The notes: generated by a model from the letters alone, not told the origin. Numbered from the stretch's first letter, positions 7,474-16,445 are shown. The stretch: DNA of 64,000 bases from Rhodococcus sp. 4CII (GCF_014256275.1 NZ_JACCFE010000002.1:3824001-3888000); one strand, 5' to 3'. Translations and numbers: made by a program.

Positions 7474-9743
7474 GAGTGTTCCCCTCGGGTGGGAGTGGTC
7501 AGCGGCTGGAAGCGGCGCAGTCGCAGGCTGTTGCTCACGACGAACACCGAAGAGAATGCCATGGCGGCGCCGGCCAGCATGGGATTGAGCAGACCCGCCG
7601 CGGCCAGCGGCAGCGCCGCGACGTTGTAGGCGAACGCCCAGAACAGATTGCCCTTGATCGTGCTCAACGTCTTGCGCGACAATCGGATCGCGTCGGCCGC
7701 GGCCCGGAGGTCGCCGCGCACCAGCGTGAGGTCGCTGGCCTCGATGGCCACATCCGTGCCGGTGCCCATGGCGAGACCGAGATCGGCCTGCGCGAGCGCT
7801 GCGGCGTCGTTGACTCCGTCGCCGACCATCGCGACCACCTTGCCCTCGGCCTGCAGACGCGTGATCACGTCGACCTTGTCCTGGGGCAGCACCTCGGCGA
7901 TCACCTCGCCGATGCCCACCTGATCGGCGATGGCGCGGGCCGCGGACTTGTTGTCGCCGGTGAGCATGATCGGGGTGAGACCGAGTTCGCGGAACTGCGA
8001 CACCGCTTCCCGTGACGTCGGTTTGACGGTGTCGGCGACCACCAGGACGCCGCGCGCCGTGCCGTCCCAGCCGATCCCGACGGCCGTCTTGCCGTCCGCC
8101 TCGGCCGCGTCGACGACGCGCTGCAGTTCGGGGGTGAGGTGCAGCGACCAGTCGCGGAGCAGTCTTGCGCGGCCGATGACCACCGCGTGCTCGTCGATCA
8201 TCCCCTGGACGCCGAGTCCCGCGACGTTGGTGAACTGGTCGACGTCGGGGAGCGTCGACAGCCGTTCGGTCGCGGCGCGGGTGATCGCCCGTGCGATGGG
8301 GTGTTCGGACGCGTGCTCGAGTGCGCCGGCGAACCGGAGAACCTGCTCCTCGTCCTGACCGTCGGCGGCGACCACGTCGTGCAGCGACATCGTGCCGGTG
8401 GTGACGGTTCCGGTCTTGTCGACCACCACGGTGTCGACGCGCCGGGTCGATTCCAGCACCTCGGGTCCCTTGATCAGGATGCCCAACTGCGCGCCGCGTC
8501 CCGTGCCCACCATGAGGGCGGTCGGGGTGGCGAGTCCGAGCGCACACGGGCACGCGATGATGAGGACGGCGACGGCGGCGGTGAACGCGGCCGCGACGGA
8601 ACCGCCGGTGCCGATCCAGAAGCCGAGGGTCGCGACCGACAGTGCGATCACGATCGGGACGAAGATCCCGGAGATCCGGTCGGCGAGGCGTTGCACCTCG
8701 GCCTTGCCGGTCTGGGCGTCCTCGACCATCCACGCCATCTGCGCGAGTTGGGTGTCGGCTCCGATGCGGCTGGCGCGAACCACGATTCGGCCGCCGACGT
8801 TGACCGTGGCACCCGCGACCTCGGAGTCGGGCGACACCTCGACGGGCACGGATTCACCGGTCAGCATCGACGCGTCCACCGCCGACGAGCCTTCGACGAC
8901 GACGCCGTCGGTCGCGATCTTCTCGCCGGGACGGACCACGAAGAGGTCGCCGACCTCGAGGCGGTCGATGTCGATCAGCTGTTCGGTGCCGTCCCGCAGC
9001 ACCGACACGTCCTTGGCCCCCAGTTCGAGCAGCGCCCGCAGCGCCGCTCCCGCCCGGCGTTTGGCGCGGGCCTCGAAGTAGCGACCGGCGAGGATGAACG
9101 TGGTGACGCCTGCCGCGGCCTCCAGGTAGATGTTGCCGGTCCCGTCGACCCGCGCGATGGTCAGTTCGAAGGGGTGCGTCATGCCGGGCATGCCGGCGGT
9201 GCCCCAGAACAGTGCGTACAGCGACCAGCCGAACGCGGCCAGCGTGCCCATCGACACCAGCGTGTCCATGGTCGCGGTGCCGTGCCGAAGATTCGTCCAG
9301 GCGGCCTTGTGGAACGGCCACGCACCCCACACCACCACCGGGGCCGCGAGGGTGAGCGACAGCCACTGCCAGTTGGTGAACTGCAGTGCCGGGATCATCG
9401 CCATCGCGATGACCGGCACCGTCAGCACCGCCGACACGAGCAGCCGCTGCCGCAACTCCGCCGCCGGGTCCTCGTCCTCCGGGGCCGGGGGCTTCACCTC
9501 GGGCAGCCGGGCCGTGTATCCGGCCTGCTCCACCGTGGCGACGAGGTCCTCGGGCGAGACGTCGGCGGCGTCGTAGTGGACGCGGGCCTTCTCCGTCGCA
9601 TAGTTGACGGTCGCGGTGACGCCGTCGAGTTTGTTCAGCTTGCGTTCGATGCGGTTGGCGCACGATGCGCAGGTCATGCCGCCGATGGCAAGTTCGATCT
9701 GGGAGTCGGGCGGTGCGGCGATGTCGGTCCCGCGGGTCATCAT
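7470..9743 (-). CDS. copA: CopA-type Cu(I)-exporting P1B-1 ATPase
   Basis: A 757-residue copper pump. One N-terminal heavy-metal domain carries GGMTCASCANR (Cys25, Cys28). The transmembrane motif is CPC (IIACPCALGLATPTA), the phosphorylation site DKTGTVTTG, the actuator TGESVPV, and the hinge GDGVNDAAALAQAD. It exports cytoplasmic Cu(I) delivered by the CopZ chaperone encoded first in the operon. It overlaps the upstream 295-residue protein and the downstream csoR by ATGA, indicating coupled translation. A second ATPase of a different class follows two genes on, so the operon holds two copper pumps. Confidence 0.95.
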   Translation of the reverse strand: MMTRGTDIAAPPDSQIELAIGGMTCASCANRIERKLNKLDGVTATVNYATEKARVHYDAADVSPEDLVATVEQAGYTARLPEVKPPAPEDEDPAAELRQRLLVSAVLTVPVIAMAMIPALQFTNWQWLSLTLAAPVVVWGAWPFHKAAWTNLRHGTATMDTLVSMGTLAAFGWSLYALFWGTAGMPGMTHPFELTIARVDGTGNIYLEAAAGVTTFILAGRYFEARAKRRAGAALRALLELGAKDVSVLRDGTEQLIDIDRLEVGDLFVVRPGEKIATDGVVVEGSSAVDASMLTGESVPVEVSPDSEVAGATVNVGGRIVVRASRIGADTQLAQMAWMVEDAQTGKAEVQRLADRISGIFVPIVIALSVATLGFWIGTGGSVAAAFTAAVAVLIIACPCALGLATPTALMVGTGRGAQLGILIKGPEVLESTRRVDTVVVDKTGTVTTGTMSLHDVVAADGQDEEQVLRFAGALEHASEHPIARAITRAATERLSTLPDVDQFTNVAGLGVQGMIDEHAVVIGRARLLRDWSLHLTPELQRVVDAAEADGKTAVGIGWDGTARGVLVVADTVKPTSREAVSQFRELGLTPIMLTGDNKSAARAIADQVGIGEVIAEVLPQDKVDVITRLQAEGKVVAMVGDGVNDAAALAQADLGLAMGTGTDVAIEASDLTLVRGDLRAAADAIRLSRKTLSTIKGNLFWAFAYNVAALPLAAAGLLNPMLAGAAMAFSSVFVVSNSLRLRRFQPLTTPTRGEHS

Positions 9744-10627
9744 TTCACCTCCGGTGCGGCGGTCACGGTGAACTCGGCGGTGTGGACGGCACCGGCGTGC
9801 TGGAAGTCCAGGAACAGCCGGTAGTCGCCCGCGCTGGGTGCGGTGACCGCGAAGTCGATCCCCGGGCCCGCAGCGGTGACGCCGTCGCCGGGATGTCCGT
9901 CGGGGTGAACGTGCAGGTAGCCGAGGTCGGTGGTGCGCAGCGCCACCAGGTGGCCGTAAGCGCCGAGGTACGGCTGCAAATCGGTGACGGGCTGTCCGTC
10001 GCGGCTCACCGAGAGGGCCACGTTCGACGTCTCTCCCGGGCGGAGCGTGCCGTCGAGTGCCACGGTGTAACCGTCCACAGTGGCGGTCGGTGTGGGTGCA
10101 GGCGTTGGCTGCGGATCGTACGTGCCCGCGACCCGCAGGTCGGTGCCCAGGGTGAGCCCCTCTCCGCCGGCCGGGGTGAAGTCCGCGAACACGCGGTAGT
10201 CGCCGCCGCGGGCGACGTCGAGGGGGACGGTCCAGGTGCCGGCCGCGTCGAGCGTGGGGTGCACGTGCTGGAAGCCGGCGAGATCCCGGCGCACGACGAT
10301 CAGGTGCAGCGGCTTTTCGTGCTCGACCGTGTACTCCGTGACGGGTACCCCCGACGGGTCCGTGATCCGGAACTGCACCGGGACCGCGGGGCCGGCGGTG
10401 ACCTGGTCGGCGGCGAGTTCGAGGGTGTAGCCGTCCGCGGTGGGCGTCAGTCCGCCCGGGGTCGGGTCGGCGGCGGCGTGACCTGCCGCTCCGTGCCCGT
10501 CGTCGCCGGTCGAGTGCGCGGCGGGCTCGGCGACGTCCGGGCCGGCGACCGACCCGAGCGCGAGCGCGGCGCCGAAGATCACGACCAGACCGACGGTGAA
10601 TCCGGCGAACTTGCCGGTTGCGTTCAT
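9740..10627 (-). CDS. Exported copper-operon protein with two His-rich beta domains
   Basis: A 295-residue protein of unnamed function between copZ and copA. Residues 7-27 form a hydrophobic anchor or signal, followed by a His-rich linker (residues 38-50). Two similar domains follow: about 66-168 with HLIVVRRDLAGFQHVHP (His108, His121, His123), and about 185-292 with HLVALRTTDLGYLHVHP (His226, His239, His241). They are joined by a Pro/Thr linker (PQPTPAPTPTAT). The repeated H-x12-H-x-H pattern and the operon position suggest a membrane-anchored extracytoplasmic copper-binding protein that takes metal from the pumps. That role is inferred. The family occurs in actinobacterial copper operons. 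Confidence 0.75.
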   Translation of the reverse strand: MNATGKFAGFTVGLVVIFGAALALGSVAGPDVAEPAAHSTGDDGHGAAGHAAADPTPGGLTPTADGYTLELAADQVTAGPAVPVQFRITDPSGVPVTEYTVEHEKPLHLIVVRRDLAGFQHVHPTLDAAGTWTVPLDVARGGDYRVFADFTPAGGEGLTLGTDLRVAGTYDPQPTPAPTPTATVDGYTVALDGTLRPGETSNVALSVSRDGQPVTDLQPYLGAYGHLVALRTTDLGYLHVHPDGHPGDGVTAAGPGIDFAVTAPSAGDYRLFLDFQHAGAVHTAEFTVTAAPEVK

Positions 10628-10647
10628 GGTGGGCTCCTGTGGTGGAG

Positions 10648-10690
10648 TGCCGGCTCAGCCGGCGGTGCTGGAGTTGCCGGCTCAGCCGGC
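10648..10690. repeat. Direct repeat of a small palindrome at the copZ 3' end
   Basis: The 16-mer TGCCGGCTCAGCCGGC occurs at 10648-10663 and again at 10675-10690, 27 bases apart. Each copy is itself a hairpin (GCCGGC / GCCGGC around a 3-base centre). The second copy contains the copZ stop codon. It looks like a short duplication of the gene end, and may slow polymerase or protect RNA between copZ and the larger downstream genes. Confidence 0.55.
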
Positions 10691-10888
10691 GACCGAGTAC
10701 CCGGCTTCTTCGACGGCACCCTCGACGGCGCTCGGATCGAGGTCGGTGGTGCTGTCTATGACGACCGTGCCGGTGGCCAGGTCGACGTCCACGGAGGTGA
10801 CGCCGGGGAGGGCGCTGATCTCCTCGGTGACCGAGGACACGCAGTGATTGCAGGTCATGCCGGTCACGGTGACTCTGGAGGTGCTCAC
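10682..10888 (-). CDS. copZ: CopZ-like copper chaperone (HMA domain)
   Basis: A 68-residue single heavy-metal-associated domain with TVTGMTCNHC (Cys13, Cys16), the full ferredoxin-like length, and no extension. It should bind Cu(I) in the cytoplasm and pass it to the CopA N-terminal domain. The GTG at 10888 is chosen because AGAGAGG lies 7 bases before it and it gives the usual family N-terminus. A longer frame from 10936 exists but would run into the operator. It is the first gene of the copper operon; 54 bases separate it from the next gene. Confidence 0.9.
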   Translation of the reverse strand: MSTSRVTVTGMTCNHCVSSVTEEISALPGVTSVDVDLATGTVVIDSTTDLDPSAVEGAVEEAGYSVAG

Positions 10889-10934
10889 GGTTCTGCCTCT
10901 CTTCGGGGTAACGATTCCGTCTTCAATAACTACC

Positions 10935-10951
10935 ATACCCCCCTACCGTAT
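10935..10951. promoter_or_regulatory. CsoR-like copper operator
   Basis: ATACCCCCCTACCGTAT sits 47 bases upstream of the copZ start, with outer ATAC/GTAT arms and a run of Cs. This matches the G/C-tract pseudo-palindromes (TACCCC...GGGTA type) bound by CsoR proteins. It is the only such site before the copper operon and overlaps the expected promoter. Confidence 0.65.
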
Positions 10952-11085
10952 TTCCGCAATCCGCCGGCTGTCGGAACTGTCGCCGATGCGCAACTCGCGG
11001 CCGACGCCGACGCCGACGCCGTGCGGATTCGCGGGTCGACCCCGTCCGACGAGCGATGTGGGCCGACCCGCAGCAGAATGGTGCA

Positions 11086-12423
11086 ATGGCGGACCGCGGA
11101 TTCACCCCGACACAGCTCGCGGCACGTGCCGCGTACCTGCTTCGCGGCAACGACCTCGGCACCATGACGAGCGCCGCGCCGCGCCTCTACCCGCACATGT
11201 GGAGCTGGGACGCCGCGTTCGTCGCGGTCGGGCTGGCACCGCTGAGCGTCGAACGAGCCGTCGTCGAACTCGATACCCTGCTGTCGGCGCAGTGGAAGAA
11301 CGGGATGATCCCGCACATCGTCTTCGCCAACGGCGTCGACGGATACTTCCCGGGGCCCGCCCGGTGGGAGTGCGGGACCCTCGCGGCGCACGCGCCCAGC
11401 GGAACGCAGACGTCGGGCATCACCCAACCCCCGGTGCACGCCATCGCCGTGCAGCGCATCCTCGACCACTCACGCAGGCACGGTCGCAGCACCCGCGCCG
11501 TCGCCGAGGAGTTCCTCGACCGCCGCTGGCCCGACCTCGTGCGCTGGCACCGCTGGCTGGCCAACGCCCGCGACCTCGACGGCAACGGCCGGATCGCGCT
11601 GTACCACGGCTGGGAGTCCGGCATGGACAACTCGCCGCGCTGGGACCACTCGTACGCCAACGTCGTGGCCGGGACGATACCCACCTATCTGCGCGAAGAC
11701 CTGTCCCACGTCGCCGACACGGGGCAGCGGCCGTCGAACGGCGAATACGACCGTTACCTGTGGCTGCTCGAGGAGATGAAGAACGTCCGCTACGACGACG
11801 CGGAACTGGCCACCGCCATGAGCTTCGCCGTGGAGGACGTGTTCGTCAGCGCCGTGTTCTCGATGGCGTGCGAGGTGCTCGCGACCATCGGTGAGGAACA
11901 CTCGATGCCGAACGCGGACGTCCGGGACCTGCACGGGTGGGCGGCTCGGTTCCGGCAGGGTGTTCTCACGACCACCGACGAACGGTCCGGGGCGGCACGC
12001 GATTTCGATCTGCGCAGCGGCCGGTGGATTTCCACCGACACCCTCGCGATGTTCTCGCCCCTGCTGTGCGGCGGCCTCAGCCGCGACGCCGAACGCGCCC
12101 TGCTCCGCACATTCGAGGGCCCGAAGTTCTGCGGCCACCCCGACCTCCGGTACGCCGTGCCGCCGTCGACGTCGCCGGTGTCGGGCGACTTCCGTCCGCG
12201 CGAGTACTGGCGCGGTCCGGTGTGGCCGGTGATGACGTGGCTGTTCTCCTGGGCCTTCGCCCGGCGCGGATGGGCCGAGCGCGCGCACCTGCTGCGGTCC
12301 GAGGGACTGCGGCAGGCCAGCGACGGCAGCTTCGCCGAGTACTACGAACCCTTCACCGGCCAGCCCCTCGGCAGCATGCAGCAGTCGTGGACGGCCGCCG
12401 CGGTTCTGGACTGGCTCGGCTAG
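11086..12423 (+). CDS. ggh: Glucosylglycerate hydrolase (GH63-type)
   Basis: A 445-residue enzyme that closely resembles the mycobacterial glucosylglycerate hydrolase, which splits the compatible solute 2-glucosylglycerate to glucose and glycerate during recovery from nitrogen limitation. Family signatures are LYPHMWSWDAAFVAVGL near residue 35, YHGWESGMDNSPRW, the catalytic-region STSPVSGDFRPREYWRGPVW, and DGSFAEYYEPFTGQPLGS near the end. Its length is within one or two residues of characterised enzymes. ATG 11086 (MADRGFTPTQLAARAAYLL) is preferred over the in-frame ATG 11056 because it matches the family N-terminus. No partner solute-synthesis gene is in the window. The stop shares CTAG with the stop of the convergent flavoenzyme. 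Confidence 0.9.
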   Translation: MADRGFTPTQLAARAAYLLRGNDLGTMTSAAPRLYPHMWSWDAAFVAVGLAPLSVERAVVELDTLLSAQWKNGMIPHIVFANGVDGYFPGPARWECGTLAAHAPSGTQTSGITQPPVHAIAVQRILDHSRRHGRSTRAVAEEFLDRRWPDLVRWHRWLANARDLDGNGRIALYHGWESGMDNSPRWDHSYANVVAGTIPTYLREDLSHVADTGQRPSNGEYDRYLWLLEEMKNVRYDDAELATAMSFAVEDVFVSAVFSMACEVLATIGEEHSMPNADVRDLHGWAARFRQGVLTTTDERSGAARDFDLRSGRWISTDTLAMFSPLLCGGLSRDAERALLRTFEGPKFCGHPDLRYAVPPSTSPVSGDFRPREYWRGPVWPVMTWLFSWAFARRGWAERAHLLRSEGLRQASDGSFAEYYEPFTGQPLGSMQQSWTAAAVLDWLG

Positions 12424-14108
12424 TCGCAGAGGCGGATCGGACCGAGGTCGGCGTACCGGTCGCCCGGGCCGGGGTTGTCGGCCGGGGCGGCGCCGCCGAG
12501 ATGGTGCATCACGCCCCACACGGCGTTGAGCGCGGTCTGCACGGCCCCCTCCGCCCAGCCCGCGGTCCAGGAGATGTCGTCGCCGGCGAGGAAGATTCCG
12601 CGGTGCCGCGGGTCGAGTTCGTCCTGCACGAAATGGCTGAACAGCCGTTCCTGATACCGGTAGTGGCCGGGGAGGTTCGCCTTGAACGCACCCATGAAGT
12701 CGCGTTCGGTCTCCCACGACAGCGTCACCGGAGTGGAAATGACGTGGCTGCGGAAGTCCACACCCGGGTAGATCTCCTCGAGCGACTTGATCATCAGGTT
12801 CATCCGCTCGGTCGCGTCGAGCGGAAGGAGTTTGAGCGAATCGTCGGACCACGTGTAGGACAGGCAGATCAGACCGGGTTTGTCGTCACCGTGGTCGAGG
12901 AGGTAGGTGCCGCGGCTCATCCGGTCCGTCAGGGTCATGCTGACGAGGTCGCGACCGGTCTCGGGATCCTTGTCCTTCCAGAACGGGCGGTCGACGAGGG
13001 CGAACACCTTCGTCGAACCCATGTAATGGGTGCGCTCGATGGCGGTCCAGTGGTCGATCGGGAACAGGTCGTCGTCGCAGTGAATGTTGTTGAGCAGCAT
13101 CCAACTCTGCGCGGTGAACACCGCCGCCGGGTAGGTGCGGATATCGCCGGACGAGTCGGTGACCGTGAACCGGTGCGGTGCCGTCCTGCGGACCTCGGTG
13201 ACCCGCGGCCGGGTGCTCCCGCCGTTCAGCGCGGACACCGACGTGCCGTCGGGCCAGTGCGCCATCCCGGACGGGGTGTCCGTCCACAGGCGCAGCGGCA
13301 GTTGCTGCGATCCTCCGACGATGCCGCGGTGGTGGTCGTCGGCGGCGGTGATCACGACGCGCAGGATCTCGAGGATCGAGTTGGGGAAGTCGGTGTCCCA
13401 GCCGCCCGTTCCGAAACCGACCTGCCCGAACACTTCCCGGTGCCGGAACGACGCGAAGTGCTTGGACGAGGCGAGGAAACCGTAGAACGTCTGATCGTCC
13501 AGCCGGACCACGAGGTCGTTCCAGATCCGCTTGAGTTCGGCAGTGTCGCGGTCGCGGATCGCCTGCTGCAGCGGGATCAGTTCGGCGTGGTCCTCGAGCG
13601 TGCGCTGCCAGGCGTCGGAGACCTCCCGGAACACGGGCGGCAGGTCGTCGAGGTGCTGCGCGTAGTAGCTTTCGCCCTTGAGGTCGATGACCGTGCTGGG
13701 GGTGGCGTCGGCGAGCGGGTTCGGGAACGCCTCCGTTCGCAGCCCCATGGCGTCGAGGTAGTGGAACAGCGTGGTCGACGACGGTGGGAACCGCATCGCG
13801 CCCATCTCCGCCACCACCTCGGGGTGCCCGTCGAACGGCTGCGACCGCATCCGGCCGCCGATCTGATCGGCTTCGTAGACAACCGGTTTGAGTCCGAGCT
13901 TCATCAGTTCGTACGCGGTGACCATCCCGGACAGTCCGCCGCCGATCACCGCTACCTCGGTGCCGTGGCGGTCGGCGGGCACGGCACCGAGGCCGGAACG
14001 GTGCGCGACGTAGTCGTCGTAGGCGAACGGGAAGTCGGGTCCGAACATCGTCAGCGGCGGGACGTCCGTGTCCGCGGCGGTGCTGTCCGGGGTGACGGGG
14101 ATCGTCAT
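12420..14108 (-). CDS. Amine-oxidase-family flavoenzyme, probable L-arginine (or lysine) 2-monooxygenase
   Basis: A 562-residue FAD enzyme. It has the dinucleotide-binding motif VAVIGGGLSGMVTAYELMKLG near residue 50, GGRMRSQPF, AEMGAMRFPPSSTTLFHYL, and the C-terminal FAD segment FLAGDDISWTAGWAEGAVQT. The size and GAMRFPP motif fit the L-lysine/L-tryptophan/L-arginine 2-monooxygenase and L-amino-acid oxidase branch of the amine-oxidase family. The neighbours decide the likely role: a nitrilase-type amidase overlaps it by 4 bases, then a cationic amino-acid permease, and a ureohydrolase is nearby. This points to oxidative decarboxylation of arginine to 4-guanidinobutyramide. Lysine (DavB-like) or a hydrogen-peroxide-forming oxidase are alternatives. 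Start ATG 14108 is set by the ATGA overlap. Confidence 0.8.
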   Translation of the reverse strand: MTIPVTPDSTAADTDVPPLTMFGPDFPFAYDDYVAHRSGLGAVPADRHGTEVAVIGGGLSGMVTAYELMKLGLKPVVYEADQIGGRMRSQPFDGHPEVVAEMGAMRFPPSSTTLFHYLDAMGLRTEAFPNPLADATPSTVIDLKGESYYAQHLDDLPPVFREVSDAWQRTLEDHAELIPLQQAIRDRDTAELKRIWNDLVVRLDDQTFYGFLASSKHFASFRHREVFGQVGFGTGGWDTDFPNSILEILRVVITAADDHHRGIVGGSQQLPLRLWTDTPSGMAHWPDGTSVSALNGGSTRPRVTEVRRTAPHRFTVTDSSGDIRTYPAAVFTAQSWMLLNNIHCDDDLFPIDHWTAIERTHYMGSTKVFALVDRPFWKDKDPETGRDLVSMTLTDRMSRGTYLLDHGDDKPGLICLSYTWSDDSLKLLPLDATERMNLMIKSLEEIYPGVDFRSHVISTPVTLSWETERDFMGAFKANLPGHYRYQERLFSHFVQDELDPRHRGIFLAGDDISWTAGWAEGAVQTALNAVWGVMHHLGGAAPADNPGPGDRYADLGPIRLCD

Positions 14109-14905
14109 GAAGTCTTCTCCTGCAGGAAGGGGTAGAGGTCGACGCGCCGGTCGTCGAGATGGGTGTTCTCGCGGCGGGATCGGTGGAGGTCGGCCACGTC
14201 GAGATCGACGATCGCCAGTTCCTCGTGGCGGCCGGACCGGGCGAGTTCGGTGCCGTCGGGTGCGATCGCGCAACTGGACCCGCAGTAGTCGAGGTCGGCT
14301 TCGGTGCCGCACCGGTTGACGTACGTGACGAACAGCTGGCTCTCGTACGCCCGCGTGGGGACGACGGTCTCGGCGATGAATTCGTACGGGCTCATCAGGC
14401 CGGTGGGGACGATCAGCCATTGGGTGCCGCGGTCGGCATGTGCGCGAACGGCTTCCGGGAACTCGACGTCGTAACAGATCAGGATTCCGCACCGGATGCC
14501 GTCGTGATCGAACTGGACCACCAATTCGTCACCGGCGGCGAAGTGGGTGCGGTCGAGTTCGCCGAACAGGTGCGTCTTGCGATAGTTCGCCGCCGACGTT
14601 CCGGACGAATCCACCGCCTGCACACTGTTGTAGACGACGTCCCCGTCCGACTCGGGGTAGCCGTAGACGACGGCGATCCCCGACTCGCGCGCGATCTCCG
14701 CGACCCGTGTCGCGATCGGTCCGTCGGCGGATTCGGCGCGCTCCGCGACGAGTGTTCCGATGTTGTAGCCGGTGGCCGACATTTCGGGGCAGATCAGGAT
14801 GGACGCCCCGGCGGCCGCCGCCGTCTGCGCGGCGGAGGCGATGGCGGCGAGGTTCGCCGCGACGTCGAAGGACAGTTCGGGACCTTGGAAGAGTGCTGCC
14901 CTCAC
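14105..14905 (-). CDS. Nitrilase-family carbon-nitrogen hydrolase, probable guanidinobutyramide amidase
   Basis: A 266-residue nitrilase-superfamily hydrolase with the triad Glu41 (LICPEMSATGYN), Lys110 (YRKTHLFGELDRTHF) and Cys144 (GILICYDVEFPEA). It starts at GTG 14905 with AAAGGTGA 7 bases upstream, and overlaps both neighbours (GTGA with the permease, ATGA with the oxidase). It is therefore the middle gene of a tightly coupled permease-amidase-oxidase unit. DavA-type 5-aminovaleramidases and 4-guanidinobutyramide amidases belong here. The adjacent ureohydrolase favours the latter: hydrolysis of 4-guanidinobutyramide to 4-guanidinobutyrate and ammonia. The substrate is inferred only from context. 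Confidence 0.83.
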   Translation of the reverse strand: MRAALFQGPELSFDVAANLAAIASAAQTAAAAGASILICPEMSATGYNIGTLVAERAESADGPIATRVAEIARESGIAVVYGYPESDGDVVYNSVQAVDSSGTSAANYRKTHLFGELDRTHFAAGDELVVQFDHDGIRCGILICYDVEFPEAVRAHADRGTQWLIVPTGLMSPYEFIAETVVPTRAYESQLFVTYVNRCGTEADLDYCGSSCAIAPDGTELARSGRHEELAIVDLDVADLHRSRRENTHLDDRRVDLYPFLQEKTS

Positions 14906-16359
14906 GGTGCCGTCACCTTTTCGGGGCTGTTGCGGAGTTCGGACTTGCGGACGCCGTACGCGAAGTAGATGGCGAGCCCCACCACCATCCACAGCGCGAA
15001 GGCCACCCACGTCGAGACGCCGAGGCCGAACAGCAGCAGCGCGCAGAACACGACGCCGAGGACGGGCATCAGCGGGAACAGTGGGGTCCGGAAGCTGCGG
15101 TGCAGGTCGGGGTGCCGGCGGCGCAGGATGATGACGGCAATGTTGACGAGCATGAACGCGAACAGCGAGCCGATGCTCGTCGCGTCGGCCAGTTCGCCCA
15201 GCGGAACGAATCCCGCGAGCGCAGACACGAGACCGCCGACGACCACGATGTTGACGACGGGTACCCGGGTGCGCGGGTTGACGCGGGAGAATACCCGCGG
15301 CACGAGGCCGTCGAGCGACATCGCGTAGAGGATCCGGGTCTGTCCGTACATCACGGCGAGGACGACGCTCGCGATGGCGATGACGGCGCCCGCGGACAGG
15401 AGGACGGCCGGCCACGTGCTGGTGGTGGCGGCGTCGAGGATGGTCGCGAGTGCCGCGCCCTCGCCCGCGATGTCCTGCCACGGCATCGCGCCGACGGCGG
15501 CGATCGCGACCAGGCAGTAGAGGATCGTGACGATCAGGAGCGAGAGGATGATGGCCCGGGGAAGGTCACGCTTGGCGTTCTTCGCCTCGTCGCCCGCGGT
15601 CGATGCGGCGTCGAATCCGATGTAGGCGAAGAACACCTGGGATGCTGCGGCCGTCACGCCCGCCGCGCCCAGGGGCATGAACGGTGCGAAGTTTCCGGCC
15701 CGGAACGCGGTGAACGCGACCGCGCAGAAGAAGACGAGCACGAGGATCTTCAGTGCGACCATGATCGTGTTCACCACGGCGCTCTCGGACGCGCCGCGGG
15801 TCAGCAGTACCACCGCGACGAGCACGATGACGATGGCAGGCACGTTGACGACGCCGCCCGCTCCCGGTGATTCGCTGATCGCGGTGGGGAGTGCGATGCC
15901 GAACATGCCCTGCAGCAGTTCGTTGATGTATTCACCCCAGCCGACGGCGACGGCCGCGACCGAGACGCCGTACTCGAGCATCAGGCACCAGCCGCAGATC
16001 CAGGCGAACAGTTCGCCCATCGTCGCGTAGGTGTACGAGTACGAACTGCCCGAGACGGGAATGCTGCCGGCGAGCTCCGCGTAGGAGAGGGCGGAGAACA
16101 GCGCGGTGAACGCGGCGAGCACGAATGCCAGGACCACGGCGGGGCCTGCCTTGGGTGTGGCCTCGCCGAGGATGACGAAGATGCCCGTCCCCAGCGACGC
16201 GCCGATGCTCAGCGCGGTGAGGTGCACCAGGCCCATGGACCGTTTGAGTCCGTGGCCGGGTTCCTGGTCGTTGCGCGCCACGATCGCCTCGACCGATTTG
16301 CGAGCACGCAGCGCGCCGGCCAGCCCCGGCGGGCGCGGAGAAATCTTGGTGATGTCCAA
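14902..16359 (-). CDS. APC-family cationic amino-acid permease
   Basis: A 485-residue permease with about twelve transmembrane helices. The APC signature is IGASLGTGIFVILGEATPKAGPA near residue 50, then SYAELAGSIPVSGSSYSYTYA, and FFAYIGFDAASTAGDEAKN. These are the hallmarks of the cationic amino acid transporter (CAT) subgroup, known to carry arginine, lysine or ornithine. It is the first gene of the permease-amidase-oxidase operon, and the promoter upstream carries the 19-base operator shared with the ureohydrolase gene. A basic, proline-rich N-terminus (about 40 residues) precedes the first helix. Confidence 0.88.
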   Translation of the reverse strand: MDITKISPRPPGLAGALRARKSVEAIVARNDQEPGHGLKRSMGLVHLTALSIGASLGTGIFVILGEATPKAGPAVVLAFVLAAFTALFSALSYAELAGSIPVSGSSYSYTYATMGELFAWICGWCLMLEYGVSVAAVAVGWGEYINELLQGMFGIALPTAISESPGAGGVVNVPAIVIVLVAVVLLTRGASESAVVNTIMVALKILVLVFFCAVAFTAFRAGNFAPFMPLGAAGVTAAASQVFFAYIGFDAASTAGDEAKNAKRDLPRAIILSLLIVTILYCLVAIAAVGAMPWQDIAGEGAALATILDAATTSTWPAVLLSAGAVIAIASVVLAVMYGQTRILYAMSLDGLVPRVFSRVNPRTRVPVVNIVVVGGLVSALAGFVPLGELADATSIGSLFAFMLVNIAVIILRRRHPDLHRSFRTPLFPLMPVLGVVFCALLLFGLGVSTWVAFALWMVVGLAIYFAYGVRKSELRNSPEKVTAP

Positions 16360-16416
16360 CTTTTATCTCCTGAGCGGTGGAGTGACGCAGACAACAATGA
16401 CCGCGGGAGCCGTGAC

Positions 16417-16435
16417 TGTCAACACATGTTTCCTA
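16417..16435 (-). promoter_or_regulatory. Operator A overlapping the permease promoter
   Basis: On the minus strand this reads TAGGAAACATGTGTTGACA, ending in a consensus -35 (TTGACA). A -10-like CATTGT follows after 17 bases (16399-16394). The same 19-mer, with one difference, occurs in the ureohydrolase promoter at 17100-17118. A second core (TAGGAAACAA) lies at 16446-16455, 20 bases upstream. It is the probable binding site of the XRE-cupin regulator. Confidence 0.7.
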
Positions 16436-16445
16436 AACCGCAGGG

